This document shows positions 13,667 through 22,304 of a stretch of DNA of 36,511 bases, piece by piece (position 1 is the first letter of the stretch; each line of letters opens with the position of its first letter). Origin of the DNA: Deltaproteobacteria bacterium. GTDB taxonomy: Bacteria > Myxococcota_A > Polyangia > Polyangiales > Houyiibacteriaceae. The position numbers were made by a program, and so were the translations under genes. The stretch lies in NCBI GenBank assembly GCA_004283055.1, contig SHLP01000024.1, positions 1-36,511 on the forward strand, written 5' to 3'. The notes under the pieces were generated by a model, which saw only the letters and a list, made by a program, of their open reading frames with translations, had not been told where the DNA came from and did no database searches.

Positions 13667-14464
13667 TCAGTAAGCGACGCGCGCGTTCGCTGCCAGCTGG
13701 AAGAGGACCGGGCGATCTAGGTCACCGAAAAAGGCGTAGTTGACGCCGCCGTGCTGGCGGATCGTGACGACATTGCCGCCTACATTATGATAGAACACCT
13801 CACGTCCACCTACATGGGTGCGATGCGCGTTGCGCGTGATCTCAGGGGATTGGAAGACCAGAAGCGTGACGCGCCGACCGTCGCGATTGTAGTAGAGGGC
13901 GGCGGCCGGATGGGCGCCGACTTTGATGTAGCGAGCGCCGACGAACTTCATGCTCGGCTCGGCGAACCGCGCAGGTTTGACCGGAAACGGGGTCTTACCC
14001 TGGAAGTAGCGAACCACGTCTTGCGGCGCCTCGGTCTGGACATCGGAGGGCAATGCCTGCGAGTGAAGATTCACGACGTCTTGGAGCATACCGGCGCCTT
14101 GATACCCGGCGCTGGGGCTGTCCGGCAATCCTACCACGCTGCCGATGACCAAGACCGCGACCGCAGCCGCTGCGATAGGCCAGGTCTGGCGCCAGCGCAT
14201 CGGCCGCGCTTCGATGGAAGTACGCTCGGCCCGAGTCGCATCGATCTCGTCAAGCCGGTGGAGAGCTCTGCTCCAAAGGTGCTCCGGCGCTTGAACGGCG
14301 CCGATCGATTCGAGCGCCTGCTGGCGAAACGAGCGTTCGAACGCAAGCTGTTCCTGGCAAGCGGAACACACTTCCAAGTGGCGCTCGAATTCGATCTGCG
14401 ATGCGGGGTCGAGCTCTCCATCGACAAATGCGCCAAGATGGCGCCGCACCAGCTTGCAGCTCAT
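13667..14464 (-). CDS. anti-sigma factor with zinc-finger (zf-HC2) domain
   Basis: The 265-residue protein begins with a zinc-binding anti-sigma domain: Cys3, then His29, Cys33 and Cys36 in ERHLEVCSACQEQL. This is the Cx(n)HxxxCxxC pattern of ZAS domains that hold ECF sigma factors inactive. One membrane helix (about 95-112, WPIAAAAVAVLVIGSVVG) follows. A roughly 150-residue periplasmic part (including YYNRDGRRVTLLVFQSPEI) has the strand pattern seen in other anti-sigma sensory domains. Its ATG overlaps the TGA of the sigma gene (4 bases), so the pair is translationally coupled. Release could be by proteolysis or by zinc-thiol oxidation; the sequence does not decide. Confidence 0.88.
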   Translation of the reverse strand: MSCKLVRRHLGAFVDGELDPASQIEFERHLEVCSACQEQLAFERSFRQQALESIGAVQAPEHLWSRALHRLDEIDATRAERTSIEARPMRWRQTWPIAAAAVAVLVIGSVVGLPDSPSAGYQGAGMLQDVVNLHSQALPSDVQTEAPQDVVRYFQGKTPFPVKPARFAEPSMKFVGARYIKVGAHPAAALYYNRDGRRVTLLVFQSPEITRNAHRTHVGGREVFYHNVGGNVVTIRQHGGVNYAFFGDLDRPVLFQLAANARVAY

Positions 14465-15108
14465 GACTTGGCCTCCTTCCGAGCGCGAAACGCTTCGAGC
14501 GGGATTGGCTCTTCGACATCGCCGTCTTCGTCCTCGATGATACCCAGCTGCACGGCATGGGATTGCAGAGAAATTTGGAGCTGCTTGCGCGCCCGATGCA
14601 GCCGGGACATGACCGTGCCGATCGGGCAGCCTACGACTTCGGCGATTTCTTTGTACGAAAGCTCTTCGACGTCGGCGAGCAGGATCATGGCGCGAGCCTC
14701 ATCGGAAAGCTCGTCGAACGCACGTCGTATTTCCTGGGCGATGAGGCGGCGTTCCGCATCGCCGACCGGGTCGGTCAGGCCGCGCATGCTCGCACGACTC
14801 ATCACGCCCTCGCCTACCGGGATCGCGAGGGGACCGTCGAAGACCTGCCTCTCGCGGCTGGCGCGCCGGTAGCGATTCACGAAGCTATTCATCTGGATTC
14901 TCAGAAGCCAGGCCTTGAAGTTCGTTCCCGCCTCGAAGCGATCGTAGAAGCGATAGGCTCGCACGAGCGTGTCCTGCACCAGGTCTTCCGCATCGACAGG
15001 AGAGCGCGTCAGACGAAGCGCCATCGAGTAGAGGGTATCGAGTTGGGGTCGCGCCTCGGCCTCGAAAAGACGCCGCTGAGCCTCTGCTTGCTTCTCTTTA
15101 CGTCGCAT
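14461..15108 (-). CDS. ECF-family RNA polymerase sigma factor
   Basis: The 215-residue protein has region 2 (DAEDLVQDTLVRAYRFYDRF then NFKAWLLRIQMNSFVNRYRR) and region 4 (LSYKEIAEVVGCPIGTVMSR then LHRARKQL), with a linker of about 40 residues between. This is the standard ECF architecture of the RpoE/SigE type. A C-terminal acidic tail (IIEDEDGDVEEPIP) is unusual but short. It overlaps the downstream anti-sigma start by 4 bases. The PHA-regulator-like gene ends 30 bases upstream. Between them lies the palindrome GGAAT-T-ATTCC (15135-15145). The regulon cannot be read from this window. Confidence 0.92.
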   Translation of the reverse strand: MRRKEKQAEAQRRLFEAEARPQLDTLYSMALRLTRSPVDAEDLVQDTLVRAYRFYDRFEAGTNFKAWLLRIQMNSFVNRYRRASRERQVFDGPLAIPVGEGVMSRASMRGLTDPVGDAERRLIAQEIRRAFDELSDEARAMILLADVEELSYKEIAEVVGCPIGTVMSRLHRARKQLQISLQSHAVQLGIIEDEDGDVEEPIPLEAFRARKEAKS

Positions 15109-15138
15109 GCCTGCCCGTAGAACCCCTGGAATCAGGAA

Positions 15139-15642
15139 TTATTCCACGTTATCAGGCGGCTCGTCTTTTGTGGAGCCTTGACGAAGCTTCGCCTCGAGCT
15201 CCTCGATGCGCGTCTGAAGCCGTACCACCTCGCCCTGAAGCTGCTTTAGCTGGCTTGCCGCGCTCTCTAGGACGCCGCGAACCCGATCGTCGGCGGCGTT
15301 GTAGACCTCGGTGCCCAGCTCCTCCGCGCGACCGACCAGCTTGCCCACGGGGCCGTCCTTGAGCGACGTGAGGAGCTTCTCACGGCCTTGCTGGATGAAA
15401 CCTCGAAGGCTCTGCACCGACCAGGTCGTGGCGTTTTCGCTCTTTTGCTCCTCGTAGATGATTTGCGCGAGCGTGACTTTGGTGAGGTCGTTCTTCGACC
15501 GATTGTCGAGGACTTTGACCTCTTCGCCGTTTCGGACGAACTCGGCGATGCGGTCGAGGGTAACGTATTTGCTTTCGCGGGTGTCGTAGAGCTTGCGGTT
15601 CGCATAGCGCTTGATGACCCGAACCTGTTCCGTCTCTGCCAT
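15139..15642 (-). CDS. PHA/PHB-accumulation regulator-type DNA-binding protein (PhaR N-terminal family)
   Basis: The start is at 15642 (MAETEQVRVIKRYANRKLYD); a longer frame upstream is Pro/Arg-rich and non-homologous. The N-terminal 65 residues match the PHB_acc_N/PhaR DNA-binding domain: IKRYANRKLYDT, YVTLDRIAEFVRNGEEVKVLD, DLTKVTLAQIIYEEQ. The second half is a helical or coiled-coil region (SQLKQLQGEVVRLQTRIEEL) replacing the PhaR phasin-binding part. In PHA producers such proteins regulate granule-associated genes. In myxobacteria the same domain occurs without PHA synthesis, so the target is open. A TAG-type -10 (ACTAGCCT) lies just upstream, divergent from the leucine-rich-variant gene. 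It precedes the ECF sigma pair by 30 bases on the same strand. Confidence 0.85.
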   Translation of the reverse strand: MAETEQVRVIKRYANRKLYDTRESKYVTLDRIAEFVRNGEEVKVLDNRSKNDLTKVTLAQIIYEEQKSENATTWSVQSLRGFIQQGREKLLTSLKDGPVGKLVGRAEELGTEVYNAADDRVRGVLESAASQLKQLQGEVVRLQTRIEELEAKLRQGSTKDEPPDNVE

Positions 15643-15731
15643 CTCTGACTTTAGGCTAGTCCGGCGACGCACTGCGTCAAGCTGGCGCTTCGCGATGCCC
15701 TCATTAGGCTGGTCTGAGGGAGACGGAGGCC

Positions 15732-16493
15732 TTGGAACAGGCAACATCGCTGGACGAGCTCTTTCGAAGGCTCGCACGGCTCGAAGAGATCGACATGCGG
15801 GTCGGGCTCCTCTGCGAGCAGCTCGAGTCCTGTTCGGAGGAAGAAGGCGTTCGGCTCATGGACGCGGCGCACCGGGCGGCGGCCCTCGGGGACCCCGATG
15901 CGCAGCTGGTGTTCCTCGCTCTGGGCTGGGCGCTCTTCGAGCCGCGCGTCGAGTCGCGCCGGCGCGAGCTCGGCGTGGCCGCGCGGCGCGCGGAGCTTCA
16001 TGAGGTCGCTGACTTCGTCTTGCCTCCCGCCGAGGAAGAAACGCCCGACGACGACAAGCGACGAATTCCCGACCTCGGCCGCGGTCGCCCGCTGACACTC
16101 GGCGAACGGAAATCGCTCGCACGGACGCACGACCGCACGCTGATTCAACGCGTCGTGCAGGACCCGCATCCCGACGTCGTTCGCATTCTACTCGGCAACC
16201 CTTCGTTAACCGAACACGACGTCGTCCGCATCTGCGCGGCGCGTCCAAACGATCCGCAGGTCCTGCAGACGGTGTACCGCAGTCGTCGCTGGGTCGTGCG
16301 TTACCGTCCACGCAACGCGATCATCCGTAACCCCGACACGCCAATCGATATCGCGCTGCTGCTAGCCCCTCTTCTGCGTCGACCGGAGCTCCGAGAAGCC
16401 GCGACCTCCTCCGAGCTTGCGCCCGCGGTCCGCCTCAGCTGCAGGACGATTCTGGGAATTCGAAGCGGTCGATCGGTGCCGCCGAAGGACTGA
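15732..16493 (+). CDS. leucine-rich-variant/HEAT-like repeat protein
   Basis: The 253-residue protein has an alpha-helical N-terminus (LDELFRRLARLEEIDMRVGL) and an acidic linker. The C-terminal half has motifs such as LTLGERKSLARTHDRTLIQR, HPDVVRILLGNPSLTEHDVV and YRPRNAIIRNPDTPIDIALL. The last segments resemble the leucine-rich variant (LRV) superhelix in which short helices present D/N-P-x-T-P turns. Similar proteins of unknown function are widespread in Myxococcota. The only in-frame start is TTG at 15732, behind GGAGG at unusually short spacing, so the start is uncertain. It is divergent from the PhaR-like gene, and its stop is three bases from the stop of the TatA gene. Confidence 0.7.
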   Translation: MEQATSLDELFRRLARLEEIDMRVGLLCEQLESCSEEEGVRLMDAAHRAAALGDPDAQLVFLALGWALFEPRVESRRRELGVAARRAELHEVADFVLPPAEEETPDDDKRRIPDLGRGRPLTLGERKSLARTHDRTLIQRVVQDPHPDVVRILLGNPSLTEHDVVRICAARPNDPQVLQTVYRSRRWVVRYRPRNAIIRNPDTPIDIALLLAPLLRRPELREAATSSELAPAVRLSCRTILGIRSGRSVPPKD

Positions 16494-16496
16494 CCG

Positions 16497-16745
16497 CTAC
16501 TTGGACTCGACCTTGTCGACGACCTCAGCGTCGTCGACGCGGGACGCAGACTGCTTTGGGACCTGTTTGTCGGCCGCAGTGACTTCGGGCGTCACGTCGA
16601 TGTCGTCATCGGTGTTGAGACCGCGCTTGAGGTTCCGGATGGCCTTGCCGAGCCCCTCGCCGATTTGAGGGAGCCGTCCGGCGCCGAAAATCAGCATCAC
16701 GATCAAAAAAACGATGACTAGCTCGCCAAATCCGAGATTGGGCAC
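16497..16745 (-). CDS. tatA: Sec-independent protein translocase subunit TatA/TatE-type
   Basis: The start is the GTG at 16745, because GGAGGGG lies five bases upstream and the product then begins MPNLGFGELVIVFLIVMLIF, the classical TatA N-terminus. The 82-residue protein has one membrane helix, the FGAGRLPQIGEGLGKAIRNL hinge and amphipathic helix, and an acidic tail (DDDIDVTPEV). TatA forms the pore that moves folded twin-arginine proteins across the inner membrane. No tatB or tatC is adjacent. It is divergent from the HAD phosphatase gene and convergent with the LRV gene. Confidence 0.92.
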   Translation of the reverse strand: MPNLGFGELVIVFLIVMLIFGAGRLPQIGEGLGKAIRNLKRGLNTDDDIDVTPEVTAADKQVPKQSASRVDDAEVVDKVESK

Positions 16746-16824
16746 GGTATCCCCTCCGTTGACGTTCACGGTACGCTGCCCGGAAGCCGTCTGCAAGCCC
16801 AGGGGTGTGGTATGGGGAGCCCAG

Positions 16825-17604
16825 ATGGAGAGCTATCGCGAGCTGAATCCGGCGGGTATTCGCGGCCTCGTCTTCGATATCGACGATACGGTTACCCGCA
16901 ATGGGGTGCTGGAGCCGACGGCATACGCTGCCATGCACCGCTTGGTCGAAGCCGGTTTCGACCTCATCGCGGTCACCGGCCGACCTCTCGGATGGACCGA
17001 TGTGATTGCGAGGCTTTGGCCCGTGCGGATCGCGGTTGGCGAAAACGGTGCGGGCTGGGCCTGGGTCGATGCGAACGGAGCGCACGAGGGCTATTTCTGT
17101 AGCCAGGCGGAGCGCGAGGCGCAGGCGAGCCTCTTGCGGGCGATTCGCCGAGAGGTGGCGTCCAAGATGCCGGCAGTCGCGACGACGAACGACGATCGCC
17201 ATCGGCGCTGCGACCTCGCCTTCGACGTAGGAGAGTCCAGGTCCCTTCCCCGAGCGGAAATCGACGCCCTGGTCGAGCTCATCGAAGAGCTCGGTGCGCG
17301 CACGTCGGTCTCTACGGTCCATGCGCATGCCATCCCGGGGGACTGGGACAAGGCCGCAGGCGTCACAGGAGCCTTGCACGAAGTGCTCGGCGTGGATCTC
17401 GGCACCGAAATCGAGCGATGGGTCTTTGTTGGGGACAGCGGCAATGATGCGGCCGCGTTCGCGGGCTTCCCGAAGAGCGTCGGCGTGGCAAACGTCCGGG
17501 AGCACTTGGATCGTCTTCCGGTCCCGCCTCGCTATATCACCGACCAGGATCGCGGTCTTGGCTTTGCCGAGCTCGCTGCACAGCTACTGGACCGAGATGG
17601 CTAG
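16825..17604 (+). CDS. HAD-superfamily (Cof/sugar-phosphatase-like) hydrolase
   Basis: The 259-residue protein (ATG at 16825, GGGGAG upstream) has all HAD motifs. DIDDT (18-22) carries nucleophile Asp18 and acid/base Asp20. TGRP (51-54) is motif II, Lys176 in DWDKAAGV is motif III and GDSGND (203-208) is motif IV. The cap is of the C2 type, between motifs II and III, as in Cof-like, phosphomannomutase-like and trehalose- or sucrose-phosphate phosphatases. The substrate is probably a sugar phosphate but not fixed by sequence. The next gene starts inside its last codons (8-base overlap), so the two are co-expressed. Confidence 0.88.
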   Translation: MESYRELNPAGIRGLVFDIDDTVTRNGVLEPTAYAAMHRLVEAGFDLIAVTGRPLGWTDVIARLWPVRIAVGENGAGWAWVDANGAHEGYFCSQAEREAQASLLRAIRREVASKMPAVATTNDDRHRRCDLAFDVGESRSLPRAEIDALVELIEELGARTSVSTVHAHAIPGDWDKAAGVTGALHEVLGVDLGTEIERWVFVGDSGNDAAAFAGFPKSVGVANVREHLDRLPVPPRYITDQDRGLGFAELAAQLLDRDG

Positions 17605-18394
17605 GCGCAAAGCCATCCGCGCCGCGACGGGATCGGAAGCGCACTACGAAGACGGACGCTACTACGATCAGGCATATCGTCGACGCCGGCACGACGTCCG
17701 CTTCTACACGGAGCTGGCTGTGCACTCCGGTGGGCCCGTCCTCGAGCTCGGGGCCGGAACAGGCCGAGTGGCGCTCGCGATTGGCAAGGCGGGCATCGAG
17801 GTCGTCGGCGTCGAGCCGATGGCCCCGATGCTGGCGCGGGCCTGCGAGCGTCGCGATAAGCTGCCCCGCGCTGCCAGGGATCGGATCGAGCTCCGCAGCG
17901 GAACAGTCGAGCGTCTTCGCCTTCGCCGAAGCTTTCCGCTCGTCATCGCGCCCTTCAACGTATGGATGCACCTCTACACGCGCGAGGACATCGAACGAGG
18001 GTTCGCAACCGTCCGCCATCACCTCGAGCCGACGGGGCGCTTTGTATTCGATGTCCTGCTTCCGGACCCGAGCAGCCTCGCCCGCGAACCGTCCAGGCGC
18101 TACCTAGGTGGCAGAGTTCCCCATCCCCGCGACGGGTCGCGATATCGATACAGCGAATACTTCAGCTACGACCCGTTCTCACAGATCGAGACAGTGATGA
18201 TGGACTTCGAGCACCCGGACGACGACCGTCTCTCCTTCTGCACACCGCTCACCCAAAGGCAGTTTTTCCCCGCCGAGCTCGAAGCGCTGCTGCACTACAA
18301 CGGCTTCGCGATCGAATCCCATACGGGCGATTTCAAAGGCGCCGCGATCAGCGCGGCGACCGAATCTCAGGTCGTCGTCGCCAGGCTGCGCTAG
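17597..18394 (+). CDS. class I SAM-dependent methyltransferase
   Basis: The 265-residue protein has the SAM-binding motif I VLELGAGTGRVALAIG (48-63) and the acidic VVGVEPMAPMLARA loop. Motif post-I and the downstream FPLVIAPFNVWMHLYTREDI, HHLEPTGRFVFDVLLPDP segments are typical of the Methyltransf_25/11 group. The acceptor is unknown. ATG 17597 overlaps the HAD gene stop (ATGGCTAG). Its TAG stop is shared, through the palindrome CTAG at 18391-18394, with the convergent sulfotransferase gene. Pairing with a sugar phosphatase suggests modification of a glycan or small metabolite (inference). Confidence 0.88.
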   Translation: MARRKAIRAATGSEAHYEDGRYYDQAYRRRRHDVRFYTELAVHSGGPVLELGAGTGRVALAIGKAGIEVVGVEPMAPMLARACERRDKLPRAARDRIELRSGTVERLRLRRSFPLVIAPFNVWMHLYTREDIERGFATVRHHLEPTGRFVFDVLLPDPSSLAREPSRRYLGGRVPHPRDGSRYRYSEYFSYDPFSQIETVMMDFEHPDDDRLSFCTPLTQRQFFPAELEALLHYNGFAIESHTGDFKGAAISAATESQVVVARLR

Positions 18395-19383
18395 TCCCGG
18401 AGCAGGACGTCACAATAGTACTTCACGCGCTTCACGAGCCTACCGTGGGGTCGGCTGTGGATGTCCTTTTTGAGCGCAAGCATGAGGCGTCGCTGGAAGG
18501 TGTAGCTATTCCGTGCAGGTTTGGGTGGGGGCGCGCCGCCAGCCATCTCGACGGGAGCCCAGAGCGCATTGGACGGCCATTGCCAGGCGTCGAGGTCAAC
18601 GGGATCGATCCGCGCGATCATCTGCTCCGCAAGTGCGCGCTTGCCCGCGTCGTTCGCGAGCTCTGCCGCCCACTTGTCGATCTTGTCGGCCACAGGCCGG
18701 TCCTCGCGGTCGACGGTGATCGGGTCGCCCATCCCCCGCTTCGGAGGAGCCGCCTTTCCATACTCGACCGCCTCGGGGTCGTTTTCCAGCCCTAGGAAAG
18801 CGAAAATGCGTTCGAGCTGCGCGGCGGGCTCCATCACCAGATCTTCGTATGCAACGTGCAAGAGAGGCACAGGGCGCTCACGCAGAAACGCGGCCATGGC
18901 CGGTACGTATCGTTCCAGGATCGGGTTGAACGCGTGGGCCCCCGTCCAGTCTCCATCGAAGAAGCTATTCGCGTAAGAGCTGAACACCGCGAGCGGATGG
19001 CGAGTCAGGACGACGTACTTTGCGTCCGGGTACAGCCGCTGGAGAAACGGCAGCACCAGCGCGTTGGCGGGCGTCTTGTCGAGGAAATAGCTGCTCTCGC
19101 TCGTCGACAGCATTCGACCGTAGAGCGCGTCTGTGTATGCGCGGAGCGCGCCGAGGTAGTCCTGCTCGCCCCGAGGCAAGCCCCGGATGAAAGCTTTCAT
19201 TGCTTCCGCGGCATTGATGTGATCGTAGGGGGCCTTGTCGACATTGTCGTACACGCCGAGGTGCGCGATCGGCGTGATGAGATGGGGCTCCGGATGCGTG
19301 AAGATCTCCGAATGCGCGCCCATCATGCGCTGGAGCAGCGTCGAGCCGGCACGAGGCGGCGAGATTACGAAAACGAGTGACAT
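18391..19383 (-). CDS. sulfotransferase-family protein
   Basis: The 330-residue protein begins MSLVFVISPPRAGSTLLQRM. PPRAGSTLLQ is the 5'-phosphosulfate-binding loop of PAPS-dependent sulfotransferases. YVVLTRHPLAVFSSYANS is the 3'-phosphate-binding region (Arg/Ser). The lysine-rich C-terminus (ALKKDIHSRPHGRLVKRVKY) is consistent with a peripheral membrane or glycan-binding role. Members add sulfate to glycans, lipids or proteins. It shares its stop-codon palindrome CTAG with the convergent methyltransferase gene, and its start lies 18 bases downstream of the acnA stop, so it may be cotranscribed from acnA. Confidence 0.85.
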   Translation of the reverse strand: MSLVFVISPPRAGSTLLQRMMGAHSEIFTHPEPHLITPIAHLGVYDNVDKAPYDHINAAEAMKAFIRGLPRGEQDYLGALRAYTDALYGRMLSTSESSYFLDKTPANALVLPFLQRLYPDAKYVVLTRHPLAVFSSYANSFFDGDWTGAHAFNPILERYVPAMAAFLRERPVPLLHVAYEDLVMEPAAQLERIFAFLGLENDPEAVEYGKAAPPKRGMGDPITVDREDRPVADKIDKWAAELANDAGKRALAEQMIARIDPVDLDAWQWPSNALWAPVEMAGGAPPPKPARNSYTFQRRLMLALKKDIHSRPHGRLVKRVKYYCDVLLRD

Positions 19384-19401
19384 GACGCCGTAGGAAGGCT
19401 C

Positions 19402-22077
19402 TTACCCTTGCGAAGCAAGCTGTCGCAAGACGTACTGCAAGATGCCGCCGTTCAGGAAGTACTCGACCTCCTGTGGCGTGTCGATCCGTGCTTTTACGGT
19501 GAACGACTTACCGTCGTCCGTTCGAACCGAAAGCGACTTGCCGGGAGCCAAGCCCTCGGAAATCCCGGTTATGACGTAGGCCTCCTCGCCGGTGAGGCCC
19601 AGAGCAGCCCGGCCCTCGCCCGGCTCGAACTCGAGCGGGAGAACACCCATGCCGATCAGGTTGGACCGATGGATGCGCTCGTAGCTTTCGGCGATGACCG
19701 CGCGAACCCCTAGCAGCAGCGTGCCTTTGGCCGCCCAGTCGCGTGAAGATCCCGTGCCGTATTCCTTGCCCGCGATCACGATGAGCGGCGTGCCTGCCGC
19801 TTGGTACTTCATGGACGCGTCGTAGATGCTCGTCTGCTCGTTGGTCGGCAAGTGGCGCGTGATGCCGCCCTCTGTGCCGGGGGCCAACAGGTTGCGAAGA
19901 CGGATGTTCGCGAAGGTGCCGCGCATCATGACTTCATGGTTGCCGCGGCGGCTGCCGTAGCTGTTGAAATCCCTCGGCGAGACGCCGTGGTCCCGCAGAT
20001 ACTGCGCGGCGGGGCTATCGAGGGCGATCGACCCGGCCGGCGAGATGTGATCGGTCGTGACGGAGTCGCCGAGCAGGCACAGCACACGGGCCTGCTCGAT
20101 GTCGGTGGGAGGTGCAGGCTCCCCGACTTCCACGCCGTCGAAGAACGGGGGGAGCCGAACGTAGGTCGAATCCGCGTCCCAGAGGTAGCGGTCCGTCTCC
20201 TCGAAGCGCACCTCGCGCCACTGCGGAGGCCCTTCGAGCACGACCGCGTAGCGTTCGACGAACTGGTCTTTCTTGACCGAAGCCCGCAGCGTGGCTGTCA
20301 CTTCCTGATGGCTCGGCCAGAGGTCTCTCAGGAAGACGTCCGTGCCGTCGCTGTCTTGCCCAAGCGGGTCGCTTTCGAAATCGATGTTCATGGTGCCCGC
20401 CAGCGCGTAGGCGACGACCAGTGGCGGAGAAGCGAGATAATTGGCGCGGGTGAGCGGATTGACGCGGCCCTCGAAATTCCGGTTTCCGCTCAACGCCGAG
20501 GTGACCACCAAGCCGTGCGCCTTGACCGCCTCTGCGATTTCCGGGTCGAGCGGACCGGAGTTGCCGATGCAGGTCGTGCAACCGTAGCCCACCAGATTGA
20601 ACCGCAGCGCGTTCAGGTCCTCGATCAGGCCTGACTCCTCGAGGTACTCGGTGACGACCTGGGACCCAGGCGCGAGGCTCGTCTTCACCCAGGGCTTGGT
20701 TCGAAGCCCCCTCTCGACCGCCTTTTTCGCGACGAGGCCGGCCGCCAACATGACCGAAGGGTTCGAGGTATTGGTGCAGCTCGTGATCGCCGCGATGACC
20801 ACGGCACCGTTTTTCAAGGTAAAGGTTTCATCCCCGCGCGTGACTTCCGCTCCCTTGTCCGCCGGCGCGTCGAAGCCTTTGAGCACGTTCTCGAAAGAGC
20901 GCTTTGAATCGCGAAGAGCGATGCGGTCCTGAGGGCGCTTCGGCCCGGCGATCGAGGGCACCACGTCGCCGAGGTCGAGGGTCAGCGTATCGGTGAAGCG
21001 TGGCTCGGGCGCGCTCGCAGTGTGGAAGAGCCCCTGCTCTTTGAGAACCCGCTCGACGACATCGACATGCGCCGAGTCGCGTCCGCTGAAACGGAGGTAG
21101 GCGAGGGTTTCGTTGTCGACGGGGAAGAAACCCATGGTAGCGCCGTACTCGGGCGCCATGTTTGCGATGGTAGCGCGATCGGGGAGCGCCAGATTCTCCA
21201 TCCCCTCCCCGTAGAACTCGACAAACTTCCCGACCACGCCTTTTTCGCGAAGCATCTGAGTCACGGTGAGAACCGCATCGGTCGCAGTAGCGCCTTCAGG
21301 CAGCTTCCCGGTGAGCTTGAAACCGACGACCTGCGGCAGGAGCATGCTGATCGGCTGCCCGAGCATCGCCGCCTCGGCTTCGATGCCCCCGACACCCCAT
21401 CCGAGCACGCCGAGACCGTTGATCATCGTCGTGTGCGAATCGGTACCGACCAAACTATCGGGGTAGGCGATGCACTGACCATTCGATTCACGCGTGAAGA
21501 CCACGCTGGCCAGGTATTCGAGGTTGACTTGATGAACGATGCCGGTGCCGGGAGGCACGACGCGCATGTTCTCGAAGGCGCTCTGCCCCCATTTAAGGAA
21601 CTGGTAGCGCTCCTGATTGCGCTCGAATTCGCGCTTCACGTTGTCTTCGAAAGAGCGCAGGAGGCCGTACGAATCGACCTGTACGGAGTGATCGATGACC
21701 AGGTCCGCCGGCTGGAGAGGGTTGATGCGGCTGGGATCGCCGCCCATCTTGGCGAACTGATCGCGCATCGCGGCGAGGTCGACCACGGCAGGCACGCCTG
21801 TGAAGTCCTGGAGCAGGACTCGAGACGGGCGGAATGCGATCTCGGTGCTCGGCGAAGCGGACGGGTCCCAGTTGGCCACCGCCTCGATGTCTTCGCGAGT
21901 GACCGTCTTACCGTCCTCGAAGCGAAGGAGGTTCTCGAGGAGAACACGAATCGAGTATGGAAGCGTATCGATGCCCTTGAAGCCCGCCCGGGTCAGCGCG
22001 TCGAGGCGGTGAATGACGACCTGATGGCCGCCGGCGTGGGTCGTAACCCGGCTCTCAAACGAGTCGCTTGCAGTCAT
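19402..22077 (-). CDS. acnA: aconitate hydratase A
   Basis: The 891-residue protein (ATG 22077 is preferred to 22113, since [11 protein letters not shown] begins the conserved region) is a full-length AcnA/IRP-type aconitase, the same size as E. coli AcnA. It converts citrate to isocitrate in the TCA cycle and carries a [4Fe-4S] cluster. The cluster ligands are Cys434 ([10 protein letters not shown]), Cys500 and Cys503 ([10 protein letters not shown]). Other hallmarks are [53 protein letters not shown] and [13 protein letters not shown] (swivel domain). No fused extra domain is seen. It is divergent from tRNA-Cys. Possible cotranscription with the sulfotransferase gene 18 bases downstream. 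Confidence 0.97.
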   Translation of the reverse strand: MTASDSFESRVTTHAGGHQVVIHRLDALTRAGFKGIDTLPYSIRVLLENLLRFEDGKTVTREDIEAVANWDPSASPSTEIAFRPSRVLLQDFTGVPAVVDLAAMRDQFAKMGGDPSRINPLQPADLVIDHSVQVDSYGLLRSFEDNVKREFERNQERYQFLKWGQSAFENMRVVPPGTGIVHQVNLEYLASVVFTRESNGQCIAYPDSLVGTDSHTTMINGLGVLGWGVGGIEAEAAMLGQPISMLLPQVVGFKLTGKLPEGATATDAVLTVTQMLREKGVVGKFVEFYGEGMENLALPDRATIANMAPEYGATMGFFPVDNETLAYLRFSGRDSAHVDVVERVLKEQGLFHTASAPEPRFTDTLTLDLGDVVPSIAGPKRPQDRIALRDSKRSFENVLKGFDAPADKGAEVTRGDETFTLKNGAVVIAAITSCTNTSNPSVMLAAGLVAKKAVERGLRTKPWVKTSLAPGSQVVTEYLEESGLIEDLNALRFNLVGYGCTTCIGNSGPLDPEIAEAVKAHGLVVTSALSGNRNFEGRVNPLTRANYLASPPLVVAYALAGTMNIDFESDPLGQDSDGTDVFLRDLWPSHQEVTATLRASVKKDQFVERYAVVLEGPPQWREVRFEETDRYLWDADSTYVRLPPFFDGVEVGEPAPPTDIEQARVLCLLGDSVTTDHISPAGSIALDSPAAQYLRDHGVSPRDFNSYGSRRGNHEVMMRGTFANIRLRNLLAPGTEGGITRHLPTNEQTSIYDASMKYQAAGTPLIVIAGKEYGTGSSRDWAAKGTLLLGVRAVIAESYERIHRSNLIGMGVLPLEFEPGEGRAALGLTGEEAYVITGISEGLAPGKSLSVRTDDGKSFTVKARIDTPQEVEYFLNGGILQYVLRQLASQG

Positions 22078-22143
22078 GGAGAATGGCCTACCACGCCGGT
22101 TCCCGGGCGCCACCCCGGTCGTCTGCTAACGTGAAAACGCTGC

Positions 22144-22172
22144 GTGACAAGCGCCGGCAGAAGCGCTAGACA
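22144..22172 (+). promoter_or_regulatory. sigma-70-type promoter of tRNA-Cys
   Basis: GTGACA (22144-22149, -35) and TAGACA (22167-22172, -10) are separated by exactly 17 bases and end 10 bases before the tRNA. The -35 matches TTGACA at five of six positions. Confidence 0.6.
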
Positions 22173-22182
22173 GTGCAGCCGC

Positions 22183-22257
22183 GGCGCCGTAGCCAAGTGG
22201 TAAGGCAGAGGTTTGCAAAATCTCCATTCGTCAGTTCGAATCTGACCGGCGCCTCCA
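22183..22257 (+). tRNA. tRNA-Cys, anticodon GCA
   Basis: The acceptor arm GGCGCCG (22183-22189) pairs with CGGCGCC (22247-22253). The anticodon stem GAGGT/ATCTC frames the loop TTGCAAA with anticodon GCA at 22215-22217. GTTCGAATC is the T-arm. The discriminator T and the CCA end (22255-22257) are encoded. It sits between the divergent acnA gene and the cytochrome c peroxidase gene. Confidence 0.97.
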
Positions 22258-22304
22258 GTTTCACCGGGGTTTACGAGACCCGAAGCCGTGGGGGCTGGGC
22301 CCGG

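Noticed and set aside
21022-22134. Long plus-strand frame opposite acnA (and 19801-20634)
   Set aside because: Antisense of a full-length, motif-complete aconitase; no recognisable domain or ribosome-binding site.
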